Assembly (NCBI GenBank): GCA_034667465.1
Contig: JAXDJV010000029.1
Coordinates: 1-64,000, forward strand
Origin: JAOBAU01 sp034667465
GTDB taxonomy: Bacteria; Acidobacteriota; Thermoanaerobaculia; Gp7-AA8
Direction: 5' to 3'
DNA: 64,000 bases
Shown here: piece by piece, positions 6,400 through 16,770 of the stretch
How positions within the stretch are numbered: position 1 is the first letter of the stretch
Layout of the letters: each line of letters begins with the position of its first letter
The notes under the pieces: generated by a model
The model's input: only the letters and a program-made list of their open reading frames with translations
What the model was told of the DNA's origin: nothing
The model's database searches: none
Translations under genes and position numbers: made by a program

Positions 6400-9300
6400 T
6401 TAGTTGCCGAGCGGCTTCCAGCCCGCGACGGTCGAGATGTTCCAGCCGCGTGCGATCACGGTGCCGTCCATCTGCCACTGCGCGATGCCGTTCGTGGAGC
6501 TGTTGTTGAGGAGCAGATCGCCCTTGTTGTTGCCGTCATAGTCGCCTGCACCGACGACCTGCCATCCGGCAGCCGGCGTGGCGACGTTCGCACCGAGCGA
6601 GATCGTCTGGCCGTTGGCGGCGATGAGCCACACCGCGACGGTTCTGGTCGAAGTGTTCTGCAGCGCGAGATCGTCATTCGTGTCGTTGTCGAAATCGGCG
6701 AACGCTACGAGCTTCCAGTCGATCGCCGGAGTGGCGATCACCTGGTTGGACGAAACCGCGTTGCTGGCGATGATCCAGCGCGAGATCGTGTTCGTGGTCG
6801 TGTCCTGGAAGATGATGGCGTCGCCGCCGTAGTGTCCGACACCGACCGCGCGGGTCGTCGACGGCTGCGTGCCGAGCGCGACACCGGACGTCAGCGAGGC
6901 GCCGTTCATCAGCCAGAGCGAGACCGCTCCGGACGAGTTGTTCTGCAGCACGATGTCCGCTTTGCCGTCGTGGTTGAAGTCATACGTACCGACGACGCGC
7001 GTGGCGATGTTCGGCGTGGCGATGACGGTGCCCGAGACGAGCGTGGTGCCGTTCATCTTCCACATCGAGATTGCGCCGCTGCTGTTGTTCTTCACGATGA
7101 TGTCGGCTTTGCCGTCGCCATCGAGATCACCGGTGGCGACGATCTGCACGCCGGCGACCGGATTCGCGACGACCTTGCCTTCGATGATGGTGTTGTCGTC
7201 CATCAGCCACGCGGCCACTGAATTCGAGCCGGTGTTCTGCAGGACGATGTCGGACTTGCCGTCGCCGTTCAAATCGGATTTACGCAAGCCGATGATGACC
7301 GTCGTCGTGCCCGCCGCTGAAGTGCAGGTGTTGACGGTGACGGTTACCGAGTAGACGCCGGCGTTCACGAGCTGTGCGGTCGGGACCGTCGGATTCTGCA
7401 GCGTGGAAGTAAAGCCGTTGGGACCGGTCCACGCGTAGGCCGCGCTGGCGACGGTCGGCGTGAAGAGCGCGATGGTCTGACCGACGACGTACGGGCCGCC
7501 GTTCGTTGCGGTCGGCGTCGACGGAATCGCATTCACGGTGACGACCGTGCCTGCCGACTGCGCGCCTTCGCAGCCGTTCGCAACGGCGGCGACGGTGTAC
7601 GTGCCGGACAACGTGGCGATGTAATTCTGGTTGGTCGCGCCACCGATCGCATTGCCATTGAGATACCACTGATACCCGGCTGCAGCCGAGGATGAAAGCG
7701 TGACGCTGCCGCCTGCGCAGAACGTCGTCGGTCCGCCCGGCGTGATGGTCGGCGTGGCGGGAACGGTGACGGTGACGACGAACGTCGCGGTGTTGGTGGC
7801 GCCGTTGCTGTCGGTGACTTTCAGCGTGACGTTGTTCGTGCCGGCAGCGGCGGCGCAGGTCGCGCCGATGGTGGCCGTGACGGCGCCCGCGGTGTTGGAG
7901 ATGCTGGTGACGTTGATGCCGGTCGGAACGCTCGATGCGGTGACGGTGAGCGTGCCGGCCGAATCCTGTCCGTCGCTGACGGTGGCGATCGGCGTCAACG
8001 GAGCCGAAGTGCCACGCGCGATCGAAATCGGCGAGCCCGGCGTGATGCTCGGCGCGGTGTTTTCCGTGTTGCCCGCGAAGCAGAGCGTCGACGACGATGA
8101 CGTAGCGACCAGTCCTTCCGCGACGAGGCAGAAGCTGTAGACGCCGGTCGTCTGAACGCCGGCCGTGAACTGGATGTTCGCGGTGGAGCCGGAGGTGAGC
8201 GGCGTGGTATTCGTGACTGCCGGTACGTTCAGCGTGCCGTTGAGGCCTCCGCCTGCAGCCTGCGTCGGCGGCGTCTCGAGAGTGGTGCCGCCGACACTGA
8301 CGGTGCCGAGGCCGGTGACGGAGACGCTCGACCCGCCGGTGGTCAACACGCGCAGATCGGCGGTCGCCGAAGGATTCGTGGTGAGGTCGACGATGCGGAA
8401 GCGAAGGCGCTGGAGGTCTGCGCCGGTGCTGTTGGTGAACGTGCGGCGGAAGGTGATCGTGCCGTTCGCGCCGTTGGTGACTACCGAAGCGTCGCGTGCG
8501 ACGTTCGGCGCGTCGCCGGTGCCGACTGCCGGATCGAGCAGCGCGGAGCTGAGCGTCGTCGAGCTGGTGAGGTGCGTCGGACCGTCGAGATTTTCCGGAC
8601 CGGCGGCGCCGAGTTTCGGCGTGCCACCGAGCGTCTCACCGACGACCGTGTTGGCGAAAATGAAATCGTTTTCGTTCGCGCCGGTGTCGGCCGGTGAGCC
8701 GGAAGAAAGACTGCGATAGAACGTCATCTGACCGGTCGGCGTTGCAGCAGTCACGGCGGGAATGCCGTTCCCTTCTTTGAAGAGGCCGGCCGCGATGCTG
8801 GAGAAGCCGGCGGAGTCGAGGCGTGTCGTGTTGTTGAAGTTCGCGGTGATCGCGGTATTGAAGATTGCAACGCCGCCATTGTCCGCAAGATCGAGCGACC
8901 AGCCGGTATCGCTGTCTGCGCCGCGAGCCTGGGTGGCAGCTGCGCTGTTGAGGCTGTAAACGGTTGTTGGCGTGGCCGCTGCGTCCGGATTGTCGGCAAC
9001 GAGGAAGTGGCCGTGCGCCGGAATCACCGTGCCGTTCGGGACGACGGCGAAGACGGAGGTGACGGTCGTGCCGTTGTTGCTGTACGCGAGCGCCCAGCCT
9101 TCCGATCCGTCAGTCGTGCTGACGATCACCGGCGTCGACGCCGGGTTGTAGAGCTCGACGAATTCGTCGCGAACGCCCTGAGGTCCGCGGAGTCGCAGTT
9201 CGCTGATGATGAGCGAGCCGCCGGTGACCGGAGCGGTGGCGGACGGCGATACCTGCGCCCACCACGTCTCCCAGTTTCCGGCGAGGCCGATGCCGAAGTC

Positions 9301-11196
9301 GCGAACGGTGCCGGAGTACTCCTGCACGCTCCAGAAGTCGGTGTCGTTGAGCGGATCGGTTTGCGCCGCGCTGTAATCGCCCCAGCGGTTCTGGCGCGTG
9401 GGGTTCGACGGGTGGACTGCCGTGCTCGTGCCGGCGCCGATGTTGTAGTTAGCCTGTCCGGGACGGAAGACGACGACGTCGCGCGTGGTGTTCACCGCGT
9501 CGGTCGAGCGGCGAATTGCGTATGCGGAGTTCGGATACGTCAGCGGCGAGAACCGGGTGAAGCCGATGAACACATCGTCGCTCTGGTTAACGCTGATGTT
9601 CGGGTATGCGTAGAACTCGCCGACCTGCGTTGCCGTCGACGTGCAGCGGCCGGCGATGATGTTCTGTCCGCCGAGGCCGTTGTGGCAGTTGTCTGCGGTG
9701 GCGTCTTCAATGCGTCCGCGCTGCAGCGGCGGAACGGTTCCGCCGCTTTCGTTCGTCGGATCGATCTGCCACCACTGAACTCCTGAGTGTGTGTCGATCG
9801 GGTTGCCGGAGCCGCCGATCGTCACACCGGCTGCCTGCGCTGTGGCCGACAACATGACGGTGTGCGCGCACCAGAGCTTGCCGTTGCGAAGAACGGCGTT
9901 CTGCACGCGGGAGTCATTCGCCATCACGCGAGTGCCGGAGGTAAGGTTCGCCGACTGCTGGCGCTGCGGCATGTAGCCGCCGCTCGACGTGACGGTCGTG
10001 CCGTTGGTCGTTGCAGTGGTCTTGTTCGAGATACGTACGGCGTCGAAGCGCCATGCGTTCGCCGACTGCGGGAACTGCGTGCCCACTGTAATTGCAGGCG
10101 TTGACGGCGTGCCGGTGATTTTCGAGAGTCGCAGCTGTCCTGCCGTCGAATCCCAGTCTTCAACGAGGTACACGGTATCGGTCGTGTTGTCCTCGGTGAT
10201 CGCGGGAGCCATCGTGAAACCGCACGCGAGCTCCGTTTCCGGTGTCGCACTCGGGATACAGGTCGCATTGAAGTTGCCTTCGAACAGGCTGATCGACGAG
10301 CCGAGCGTGTTCGCGTAGGCTGCCTGCTTGTCGAGGACGAAGATCTGCGTTCCCCAGAAGCCGCCGCTCGAGCATGGAAACGGGCTCACGGCCGAGCAGG
10401 TGTAGTTGAACGTGTTTTCGTTGACGACGATCCAGTTCTTGTTGTGGCCGACGCTCGGATAGTCGATCCAGTGACCGGAGCCGCCGCTGCCTTCAGTCGA
10501 AGCTGGATCAGACGCGGCCGACCAGCGATACCAGGTGCCGGTCGGATCGGCGGTGGCGGTGACGGCGAAGAGCGCGCCGGAGCTCGCGCTCGTGGCGTTG
10601 CCCGACGAGACCATGATGAAGCGGTTGTTGTAGCGATCGAACAGGACCTTCGGATCGAAGGCCGAGACCGCGACGCCTTTGATGGTGACACCTGCCCAGA
10701 AACTGGTCAGTGTCATGCGCGAAATCTCAACGCCGTCGCGCGTCTGAATGCGCATGCGATCGTTGGTGACGCTGACGATGTGCGTCGTGCCGACCGCGCC
10801 CATCGTGTCGGGCGGAATGCTGGTCGAGCTGAGGAACTCTGCTTTGAATGTCTTCTTCGGTCCGGGCGAAACGCCGGTGCCGAATGACGGAGTTGACTGG
10901 ATCGAGAAGCGCGACGCGTTCGCGAGCGCCGCGGCTCCGATCGGAAGACCTTTGCGTCCGCCGGGAGGCGGCGGCTGCGGGGCGTCGATCTCTTCGATCT
11001 CATCCAGCTGACGGAGCGGCTTCTTCGCTTCTTCCGCGGCAGCGGTGCGGAAGTCGATCGGTGCGAACGCCGTCACCGGCTGCGATTTCGCCGGCACGGA
11101 AGTTCGCGCGGACGCGCGATGCTCCTGGGCGAAAGCGGTGAGAGACAGCAACAGCGATAGTACGGACAGGAACACCAGTAAACGCGTACGTTTCAT
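6400..11196 (-). CDS. Giant secreted protein: propeller-like region, lamin-tail domain, Ig-like repeats, FG-GAP C-terminus
   Basis: A 1598-residue exported protein. Residues 1-23 form a Sec signal (LLVFLSVLSLLLSLTAFAQ). Residues ~110-650 are a large strand-rich region of unassigned family with Trp- and Asn-rich blades, possibly a beta-propeller. Residues ~660-790 look like a lamin-tail domain (LIISELRLRG...DEFVELYNP). Residues ~1060-1300 carry cadherin/PKD-like Ig folds. From ~1305 to the end are FG-GAP/VCBS-type repeats with calcium-loop-like DLNGDGKSDIVLQN units, ending GWKPLGN. The C-terminal module closely resembles those of the two M36 peptidases encoded next door on the opposite strand. 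No catalytic motif is recognised, and an adhesive or surface-associated role is inference. Confidence 0.85.
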   Translation of the reverse strand: MKRTRLLVFLSVLSLLLSLTAFAQEHRASARTSVPAKSQPVTAFAPIDFRTAAAEEAKKPLRQLDEIEEIDAPQPPPPGGRKGLPIGAAALANASRFSIQSTPSFGTGVSPGPKKTFKAEFLSSTSIPPDTMGAVGTTHIVSVTNDRMRIQTRDGVEISRMTLTSFWAGVTIKGVAVSAFDPKVLFDRYNNRFIMVSSGNATSASSGALFAVTATADPTGTWYRWSAASDPASTEGSGGSGHWIDYPSVGHNKNWIVVNENTFNYTCSAVSPFPCSSGGFWGTQIFVLDKQAAYANTLGSSISLFEGNFNATCIPSATPETELACGFTMAPAITEDNTTDTVYLVEDWDSTAGQLRLSKITGTPSTPAITVGTQFPQSANAWRFDAVRISNKTTATTNGTTVTSSGGYMPQRQQSANLTSGTRVMANDSRVQNAVLRNGKLWCAHTVMLSATAQAAGVTIGGSGNPIDTHSGVQWWQIDPTNESGGTVPPLQRGRIEDATADNCHNGLGGQNIIAGRCTSTATQVGEFYAYPNISVNQSDDVFIGFTRFSPLTYPNSAYAIRRSTDAVNTTRDVVVFRPGQANYNIGAGTSTAVHPSNPTRQNRWGDYSAAQTDPLNDTDFWSVQEYSGTVRDFGIGLAGNWETWWAQVSPSATAPVTGGSLIISELRLRGPQGVRDEFVELYNPASTPVIVSTTDGSEGWALAYSNNGTTVTSVFAVVPNGTVIPAHGHFLVADNPDAAATPTTVYSLNSAAATQARGADSDTGWSLDLADNGGVAIFNTAITANFNNTTRLDSAGFSSIAAGLFKEGNGIPAVTAATPTGQMTFYRSLSSGSPADTGANENDFIFANTVVGETLGGTPKLGAAGPENLDGPTHLTSSTTLSSALLDPAVGTGDAPNVARDASVVTNGANGTITFRRTFTNSTGADLQRLRFRIVDLTTNPSATADLRVLTTGGSSVSVTGLGTVSVGGTTLETPPTQAAGGGLNGTLNVPAVTNTTPLTSGSTANIQFTAGVQTTGVYSFCLVAEGLVATSSSSTLCFAGNTENTAPSITPGSPISIARGTSAPLTPIATVSDGQDSAGTLTVTASSVPTGINVTSISNTAGAVTATIGATCAAAAGTNNVTLKVTDSNGATNTATFVVTVTVPATPTITPGGPTTFCAGGSVTLSSSAAAGYQWYLNGNAIGGATNQNYIATLSGTYTVAAVANGCEGAQSAGTVVTVNAIPSTPTATNGGPYVVGQTIALFTPTVASAAYAWTGPNGFTSTLQNPTVPTAQLVNAGVYSVTVTVNTCTSAAGTTTVIIGLRKSDLNGDGKSDIVLQNTGSNSVAAWLMDDNTIIEGKVVANPVAGVQIVATGDLDGDGKADIIVKNNSSGAISMWKMNGTTLVSGTVIATPNIATRVVGTYDFNHDGKADIVLQNNSSGAVSLWLMNGASLTSGVALGTQPSTTRAVGVGHYGGDAIIFQDTTTNTISRWIIASNAVSSNQVIATPAIDWKLVAFADFDNDTNDDLALQNTSTRTVAVWLIAANGQTISLGANVATPAAGWQVVGAGDYDGNNKGDLLLNNSSTNGIAQWQMDGTVIARGWNISTVAGWKPLGN

Positions 11197-11292
11197 ATGG
11201 ACCCTTTGCTGGTTGATGGCACGCGTGCGAAGAAAGCTCGCGCACCGGTTGGACGACGCTACCTGCTACCCGATTGGTTTGGACCCGCAGAG

Positions 11293-11321
11293 GTTACACC
11301 GGCGAGCCCATCGGCGGTCAA
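11293..11321 (-). promoter_or_regulatory. Probable sigma70-type promoter of the giant minus-strand gene
   Basis: On the minus strand TTGACC (11316-11321) and TGTAAC (11293-11298) are separated by exactly 17 bases and lie ~100 bases before the start at 11196. The resulting leader would be about 90 bases long. Match to consensus is moderate. Confidence 0.5.
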
Positions 11322-11388
11322 TATTTCCGCGTGATTTTTACGTCAATAACTGCAGCGTCCGGCCTCGGACGGTTGTAAGAATAAATAG

Positions 11389-11417
11389 TTGACAGTGACT
11401 TTGGTGACTTCTACCAT
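11389..11417 (+). promoter_or_regulatory. Promoter of first M36 peptidase gene
   Basis: A perfect -35 TTGACA (11389-11394), a 17-base spacer and -10 TACCAT (11412-11417). The identical hexamers with the same spacing recur at 16695-16723 in front of the paralogue, which strongly supports function. Confidence 0.85.
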
Positions 11418-11462
11418 CGCGCCCGGTTCGATTCCAAAATTGACGGCAATCCAACAATCCAA

Positions 11463-11490
11463 GGGGGCCGGCGAGGCAACTCGTACGGGC
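11463..11490 (+). promoter_or_regulatory. Conserved 5'-UTR hairpin with GCAA tetraloop, copy 1
   Basis: The block GGGGGCCGGCGAGGCAACTC and following bases is nearly identical to 16771-16798 upstream of the second M36 gene, although the flanking leader has diverged. It folds as CGAG (11472-11475), the GNRA-type loop GCAA, and CTCG (11480-11483), with an outer CCG/CGG pairing. It ends about 10 bases before ATG 11500, where a ribosome would bind. No known riboswitch class is recognised. Confidence 0.6.
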
Positions 11491-11499
11491 GAAGTGCGG

Positions 11500-14400
11500 A
11501 TGCGCAAACTCTCAGTAAGTGTTGTTCTGTCTCTGTTGATGGTGACGACTCTCATGGCCGCCGGGCGGCCGGAGCTCGACCAGTTCGGCTCAAAGAAGGC
11601 CGGCAGAACGATCGACCCGTCAGCGCTCGCACAGCGCGTCGGGAACATCGTGAAACCGGGCTTCAAGATGCAGATCGAACAGCGCCTCGGCGTGCCGACG
11701 TTCGTTTGGGCGAACCCGGCGACCGCCGCGGCACATATCGATCTGATCGCGCGTCCGTCGGGTAACGACGGTCCGCAGGCGGCTGCGGCACGCGGACATC
11801 TCGGCGCGTACGCAACGCTCTATGGTCTCAACAGTATGGACGTGAGCACTGCGCAGGTCGCGCAGGTACACGACACCGGCAAAGGTGCCGTCATCGTCAA
11901 GTTCAGGCAGTCGGTCGACGGAATCGAGATCTTCCGCGAAGAGGCGAACGTCCTGATGACGCGCGGCCTCGATGCGGTTGCGATCAGCGGCTACATCAGC
12001 AGCCAGTCCACTCCGGCCGCGCGCGGTCAGCTGTCGTTCTCGCTCGATGCGAAGAACGCGGCGACGAATGCCCTGCAGGATCTGACGGCCATCGGAATCA
12101 ACGCGTCGGACCTTGTGAAGACCGGTTCGCGCGACGGCTACGACTACTACACCTTCGCCGCGAGCGATGGCGTCACTGCCACCGAGCCGGTGCGCATCAG
12201 GAAGGTTTATTACCACCAGCAGGACGGCCTGGAGCCGGGCTACTACGTTGAAGTGATCGCGCGCACGCCCGGTCACGCGACGATCGACGGATATGACGTC
12301 GAAGGCTACGCATACGTCATCTCGGCGATCGACGGCAGCATCCTCTTCCGCCACAACCTCGTTGCCGACGCGCATGCGGACGGCAGGCAGATGAAGTCGA
12401 ACGCCTCGCTCGGACCGGGTGGTTTCACGTACCGCGTGTGGGCCGATCCGGTCACCGGCATTCCGTACGACGAACCGTCGGGCAACGGTGTCCATCCGAA
12501 GATCAACGCGACTCCGGACGGCGTGCAGTATCCGTTCGTCTCTACCGCGGATGTGACTCTTCCGAACTATCCCTTCAGCATGAACGATCCGTGGCTCGCG
12601 CCGGGCGCGACGGAAACGGTCGGCAATAACGCCGACGCGTACATGGATCTCTTCAATCCGGATGGCTACACTCCGGTCGCAGCTCCGGCCGATCCGGCCA
12701 CGGGCGACTTCCGCGCGCAGATCACCTCAGCCGGACAGTTCCTGCACACGCACACGCCTGACTCCGAGCCGAAGCTTGCCGAGCCGCGTCAGGGATCGCT
12801 GCAGCAGATGTTCTACAACGTGAACTTCCTGCATGACTGGTACTACGACGCCGGCTTCAACGAAGCGTCCGGCAACGCGCAGTTGTCGAACTTCGGTCGT
12901 GGCGGCGCGCAGAACGACCGCCTGAAAGCAGAAGGTCAGGACGTCAGCGGTCGCAACAACGCGAACATGCTCACGCCGGCAGACGGTGTGTCGCCGCGCA
13001 TGCAGATGTATCTGTTCGATTCGAACGCCATCAGGTACATCGACGTTCTCTCGCCGCCGGCTGCAGCCGGTCAGCGCACGAACGTCGGCACCGGCCAGTT
13101 CGGCGCGCAGGTCTTCGACATCACCAACACCGTGTTCCAGCCGAGCCCCGCGCACGGCTGCACCGCGGCCTCCTTCACCGGCGCGTCAGGAAAGATCGTG
13201 CTCGTCGATCGCGAGCCGACCGCTACCTGCTCGATCGGCACGAAGCTGAACAACGCCATGGCGGCGGGCGCGGCCGGGTTCATCCTGGTCAACCTCTCCA
13301 CCACGCCGAACCAGGCGGTCAACGTCAGCGGCAGCCTGCCGACGTTCACCATCCCGTTCCTGTCCATGACCTGGAATGACGCGGCCAGCATCAAGACCCA
13401 GCTCGCGGTTCCCAACGTCGTGACGGCGCGTATGCGTCGTGACGCCGGCATCGATCGCGACGGCACGATCGACAACCAGGTCATGTTCCATGAGTGGGGC
13501 CACTACCTCTCCAACCGTCTCGTCGGCAATTCCGCCGGACTGATCACGCAGCAGTCGGGGGGCATGGGCGAAGGCTGGGGCGACTTCAGCGCGATGATGC
13601 TGACGGTCCGCGCCGACGACACCGCCACCCCGAGCAACGCGACGTGGAACGGCGCATACGCGCTCGCGACCTACGTCACCAGCGGCGGCGCGAACAACGG
13701 TTACTACTACGGCATCCGTCGCGTTCCGTACTCGACGGACATGACGAAAGACCCGCTGACGCTGCAGCACATCGCGAATGGCAACCCGCTTCCGGGCGGC
13801 GTGAACATCGCGTTCGGCGCGGACGGTTCGAACAACGCCGAGGTGCACAACACCGGCGAAGTGTGGGCGACGATGCTGTGGGAAGCCTACGCGTCGCTCC
13901 TCCGCGACACGCAGGGTGCAACTCCGCGTCTCACGTTCGCTGATGCACAGAATCGGATGAAGCAGTACCTCGTCGCCGGTCTCAAGATGACGCCGATCGC
14001 GCCGACCTTCCTCGAAGCGCGCGACGCGATGCTTGCGGCGGCGTACGCCAACGATTACTTCGATTACGCCAACTTCTGGCAGGCGTTCGCGAAGCGCGGC
14101 GCCGGCGTCGACGCGTCGATTACGGATCGCTTCACGATCGACAACAACCCGGTGACGGAGAACTTCACGACTCCGGCCGAGCTGGTGTTCAGGAGCGCGA
14201 CGCTCGACGACAGCGTCGCGAATTGCGACGCCGACAGCGTGCTCGACAGCGGTGAAGTCGGCAAGGTCACGATCACTCTTCGCAACGTTGGTAACGGTTC
14301 ACTCGGAAGCTTGACCGGCACCGTCTCGACGACCACGGCGGGCGTCTCGTTCCCGAACGGCACGGCCATCAGCTTCCCGAACGTCGATCCGCTCGGCACG

Positions 14401-16605
14401 ACCTCCGCCTCGATCAATGTGGCGCTTGCGCCGGGACTCGCCGGTGCGCAGTCGCTCGACTTCGGTATCACGTTCACTTCGCCGCAGCTCGCTGCGCCGG
14501 GCAACGGTAGTTTCTCGCTGCGCGGCAACACCAACACGATTCCGGCGTCGACCGCGACCGATACGGTCGAGGCGACTTCGACGCAGTGGACGGCGACAAC
14601 CGTTCCGCCGACCGTCGTCTCGGGTGGCATCACCTTCACATGGGGTTATCCGGAGCAGTTCGCCGTCAAGGCCGTCTCCGCTCTGCAGCACGTATGGCAC
14701 GGCAATGACATCGGCATCTGGCAGGACACGCGTCTGACCTCGCCGGTCTTCACCGTCGACGGCAGCGGCTCGTTCAACCTGCAGTTCGATCACTCGTTTG
14801 GCTTCGAGTACGACGGTGGCGGTAACTACGACGGCGGTGTCGTCGAGATGTCCGTTAACGGCGGTGCGTTCACCGACTTCGGCGCTCCGGCCTACAACGG
14901 CGTGATCCTCAATTACGGCGGTGCAAACAATCCGAACCCGCTCAAGGGGCGCAACGGTTTCGTGCAGAACTCCGCCGGAACCATCCACACGTCGCTCACG
15001 CAGGCAATCGCTCCGGGATCGACCGTTCAGGTTCGCTTCCGCATCGGTGCTGACGGCGGATTCGGTTCGACCGGATGGGACATCGACAATATGGCCTTCA
15101 CCGGCGTGGTCGAGACTCCGTTCGGAACGGTGGTTGCCGACACCGGCTGCTCGGTCGCGACATCGACCTCGGTTTCGCCGAGCGCAAATCCGTCGCCGGC
15201 GGGCTCGAGTCTCACGCTGTACGCGACGGTCAACTCCGCCGCGGGCGCTCCGAACAGCGGTACGGTGACGTTCCTCGACGCCGGCTCGCCGATCGGTACC
15301 GGCTCGGTCACCGCAGGCGCGGCATCGTTCTCGACTTCGTCGCTCGCCCCCGGTTCGCACACGCTCTCGGCGCGCTTCGAAGGCATCACCGGCTACCTGC
15401 CGTCGACCTCGCCGACTTTCGTCGAGACGATCGGCAAGATCGCAACCGCGACGAACGTCAACGTTTCGGTCAGCCGTTCCTTCTTCTCGCGTCCTGTGAC
15501 TCTCACCGCGACGGTGACCGGTACGACCGGCACTCCGACCGGCAGCGTCACGTTCTATGACGGCGTGAACACGCTCGGTACTGTCGGTCTCTCGGCCGGT
15601 TCGGCGGCGCTGACGACGTCCGCGCTCGCGACCGGTTCGCACAACATCACCGCTTCGTATGTCGGCAACGGCACGTACGCGGGTTCGGTCTCCTCGATCG
15701 CGGTTGTTCTCGTCGAGACGCAGAAGCTCGATCTGAGCGGCGAAGGCCGTTCGGACATGGTGTTGCAGAATTCTTCGAGCAACACCATCGCCGCGTGGCT
15801 GATGAACGGTTCGACGATCACCAGCGCTGCCAACGTCGCTACTCCGACTGCGGACTGGAAAGTCGTCGCGACGGGCGATCTCGAAGGCGACGGCAAAGCG
15901 GATCTCATTCTTCAGAACAGCACCACCGGCGTGATCGCCGAGTGGCGGATGAACGGTACGTCGATGATCTCGGGCGCGAACATCGCGACCGCGAGCACGC
16001 TGCAGCGCATCGTCGGTACCTGGGACTTCAACCACGACGGCAAGGCTGACATCGTCCTGCAGAACACCTCCACGCTCGCAGTCGCGATCTGGCAGATGAA
16101 CGGCTCGTCGATCGTCACCGCGCAGATCGTTGCCACTCCGGCCGCGGGCTGGAAAGCGATTGCTGCCGGGAACGTCGGCGGCGACGCGATCATCCTGCAG
16201 AACACCGGCTCGGGCGACGTCGCTCGCTGGCTGATCAACGGCTTCACGCTCGCCGGCGGCACCGCCATCGGCAGCCCGGGAGCCACGACGAAGCTCGTCG
16301 GTCTCGGCGACTTCAACATCGACGGCATCGATGATCTGCTGTTCCAGTCGACCAGCACGAATGCGGTGACGATCTGGACGCTGAACTCGTCGGCCGCAGT
16401 GACCGGCACCAACACGATCGCGACTCCGGCCGCGGGCGTGAACGTTCTCGGCGCAGCAGATTACGACGCGAACGGTCGCTCGGACATCCTGCTGCAGACG
16501 ACGTCCAGCAACGCAATCTCGATGTGGCAGACCGACGGCGTCACCCTTCTCTCGGGTGCCGTAGTCGCGACGCCTGTCGCAGGCTGGAAGCCGGTCGTCA
16601 ACTAA
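11500..16605 (+). CDS. M36-family (fungalysin-like) secreted metallopeptidase with PA, Ig-like and FG-GAP domains
   Basis: A 1701-residue exported zinc endopeptidase. Residues 1-20 are the signal (LSVSVVLSLLMVTTLMAA). A FTP/PepSY-type propeptide region follows (~60-240). The peptidase core holds the zinc motif HEWGH (His664, Glu665, His668) and the downstream GMGEGWGDFSAMML, whose Glu is the expected third ligand. A PA domain is inserted at ~530-640 (GKIVLVDRE...AAGAAGFILVN). After the catalytic part come beta-sandwich regions, two Ig-like repeats (~1225-1405) with SGTVTFLD/TGSVTFYD motifs, and an FG-GAP module from ~1408 ending GWKPVVN. ATG 11500 is chosen because an upstream in-frame TTG coincides with the -35 box. 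It is likely secreted for protein degradation, and the FG-GAP tail may tether or sort it. Confidence 0.92.
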   Translation: MRKLSVSVVLSLLMVTTLMAAGRPELDQFGSKKAGRTIDPSALAQRVGNIVKPGFKMQIEQRLGVPTFVWANPATAAAHIDLIARPSGNDGPQAAAARGHLGAYATLYGLNSMDVSTAQVAQVHDTGKGAVIVKFRQSVDGIEIFREEANVLMTRGLDAVAISGYISSQSTPAARGQLSFSLDAKNAATNALQDLTAIGINASDLVKTGSRDGYDYYTFAASDGVTATEPVRIRKVYYHQQDGLEPGYYVEVIARTPGHATIDGYDVEGYAYVISAIDGSILFRHNLVADAHADGRQMKSNASLGPGGFTYRVWADPVTGIPYDEPSGNGVHPKINATPDGVQYPFVSTADVTLPNYPFSMNDPWLAPGATETVGNNADAYMDLFNPDGYTPVAAPADPATGDFRAQITSAGQFLHTHTPDSEPKLAEPRQGSLQQMFYNVNFLHDWYYDAGFNEASGNAQLSNFGRGGAQNDRLKAEGQDVSGRNNANMLTPADGVSPRMQMYLFDSNAIRYIDVLSPPAAAGQRTNVGTGQFGAQVFDITNTVFQPSPAHGCTAASFTGASGKIVLVDREPTATCSIGTKLNNAMAAGAAGFILVNLSTTPNQAVNVSGSLPTFTIPFLSMTWNDAASIKTQLAVPNVVTARMRRDAGIDRDGTIDNQVMFHEWGHYLSNRLVGNSAGLITQQSGGMGEGWGDFSAMMLTVRADDTATPSNATWNGAYALATYVTSGGANNGYYYGIRRVPYSTDMTKDPLTLQHIANGNPLPGGVNIAFGADGSNNAEVHNTGEVWATMLWEAYASLLRDTQGATPRLTFADAQNRMKQYLVAGLKMTPIAPTFLEARDAMLAAAYANDYFDYANFWQAFAKRGAGVDASITDRFTIDNNPVTENFTTPAELVFRSATLDDSVANCDADSVLDSGEVGKVTITLRNVGNGSLGSLTGTVSTTTAGVSFPNGTAISFPNVDPLGTTSASINVALAPGLAGAQSLDFGITFTSPQLAAPGNGSFSLRGNTNTIPASTATDTVEATSTQWTATTVPPTVVSGGITFTWGYPEQFAVKAVSALQHVWHGNDIGIWQDTRLTSPVFTVDGSGSFNLQFDHSFGFEYDGGGNYDGGVVEMSVNGGAFTDFGAPAYNGVILNYGGANNPNPLKGRNGFVQNSAGTIHTSLTQAIAPGSTVQVRFRIGADGGFGSTGWDIDNMAFTGVVETPFGTVVADTGCSVATSTSVSPSANPSPAGSSLTLYATVNSAAGAPNSGTVTFLDAGSPIGTGSVTAGAASFSTSSLAPGSHTLSARFEGITGYLPSTSPTFVETIGKIATATNVNVSVSRSFFSRPVTLTATVTGTTGTPTGSVTFYDGVNTLGTVGLSAGSAALTTSALATGSHNITASYVGNGTYAGSVSSIAVVLVETQKLDLSGEGRSDMVLQNSSSNTIAAWLMNGSTITSAANVATPTADWKVVATGDLEGDGKADLILQNSTTGVIAEWRMNGTSMISGANIATASTLQRIVGTWDFNHDGKADIVLQNTSTLAVAIWQMNGSSIVTAQIVATPAAGWKAIAAGNVGGDAIILQNTGSGDVARWLINGFTLAGGTAIGSPGATTKLVGLGDFNIDGIDDLLFQSTSTNAVTIWTLNSSAAVTGTNTIATPAAGVNVLGAADYDANGRSDILLQTTSSNAISMWQTDGVTLLSGAVVATPVAGWKPVVN

Positions 16606-16626
16606 GCTTCAACGCATTGAATAAGC

Positions 16627-16660
16627 GAGGGCGCTCCGTTTCGACGGGGCGCCCTCTTTT
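16627..16660 (+). terminator. Intrinsic terminator after first M36 gene
   Basis: Stem GAGGGCGC.CCG (16627-16638) pairs with CGG.GCGCCCTC (16645-16656) around TTTCGA and is followed by TTTT. It is nearly the same hairpin as after the second M36 gene. Confidence 0.88.
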
Positions 16661-16694
16661 GTTCAAAACCGGCTGAGCTTGATGATAATAACTA

Positions 16695-16723
16695 TTGACA
16701 GTGCGTTTCTACACCCCTACCAT
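16695..16723 (+). promoter_or_regulatory. Promoter of second M36 peptidase gene
   Basis: TTGACA (16695-16700), 17-base spacer, TACCAT (16718-16723): the same hexamers and spacing as at 11389-11417. The spacer sequences differ, so the hexamers are what is conserved. Confidence 0.85.
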
Positions 16724-16770
16724 CTCGTCGGTTCAATCCACTACAAATAACAAGTAGTCCAACAAATCCA

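Noticed and set aside
11197..11292. Cyclic-di-GMP riboswitch in the leader of the giant minus-strand gene
   Set aside because: A GGGTAGCAGGTAGCG stretch recalls part of the GEMM consensus, but the conserved CGCAAAGC and GNRA/receptor elements are missing.
11389..11499. Start of the first M36 protein at the upstream in-frame TTG 11389
   Set aside because: That TTG is the first part of the -35 box TTGACA. The signal peptide and the paralogue's N-terminus place the start at ATG 11500.
14299..16035. Long antisense open frames under the two M36 genes (also 19770-21365)
   Set aside because: Same Arg/Asp-rich shadow composition, and they mirror each other only because the sense genes are paralogues.
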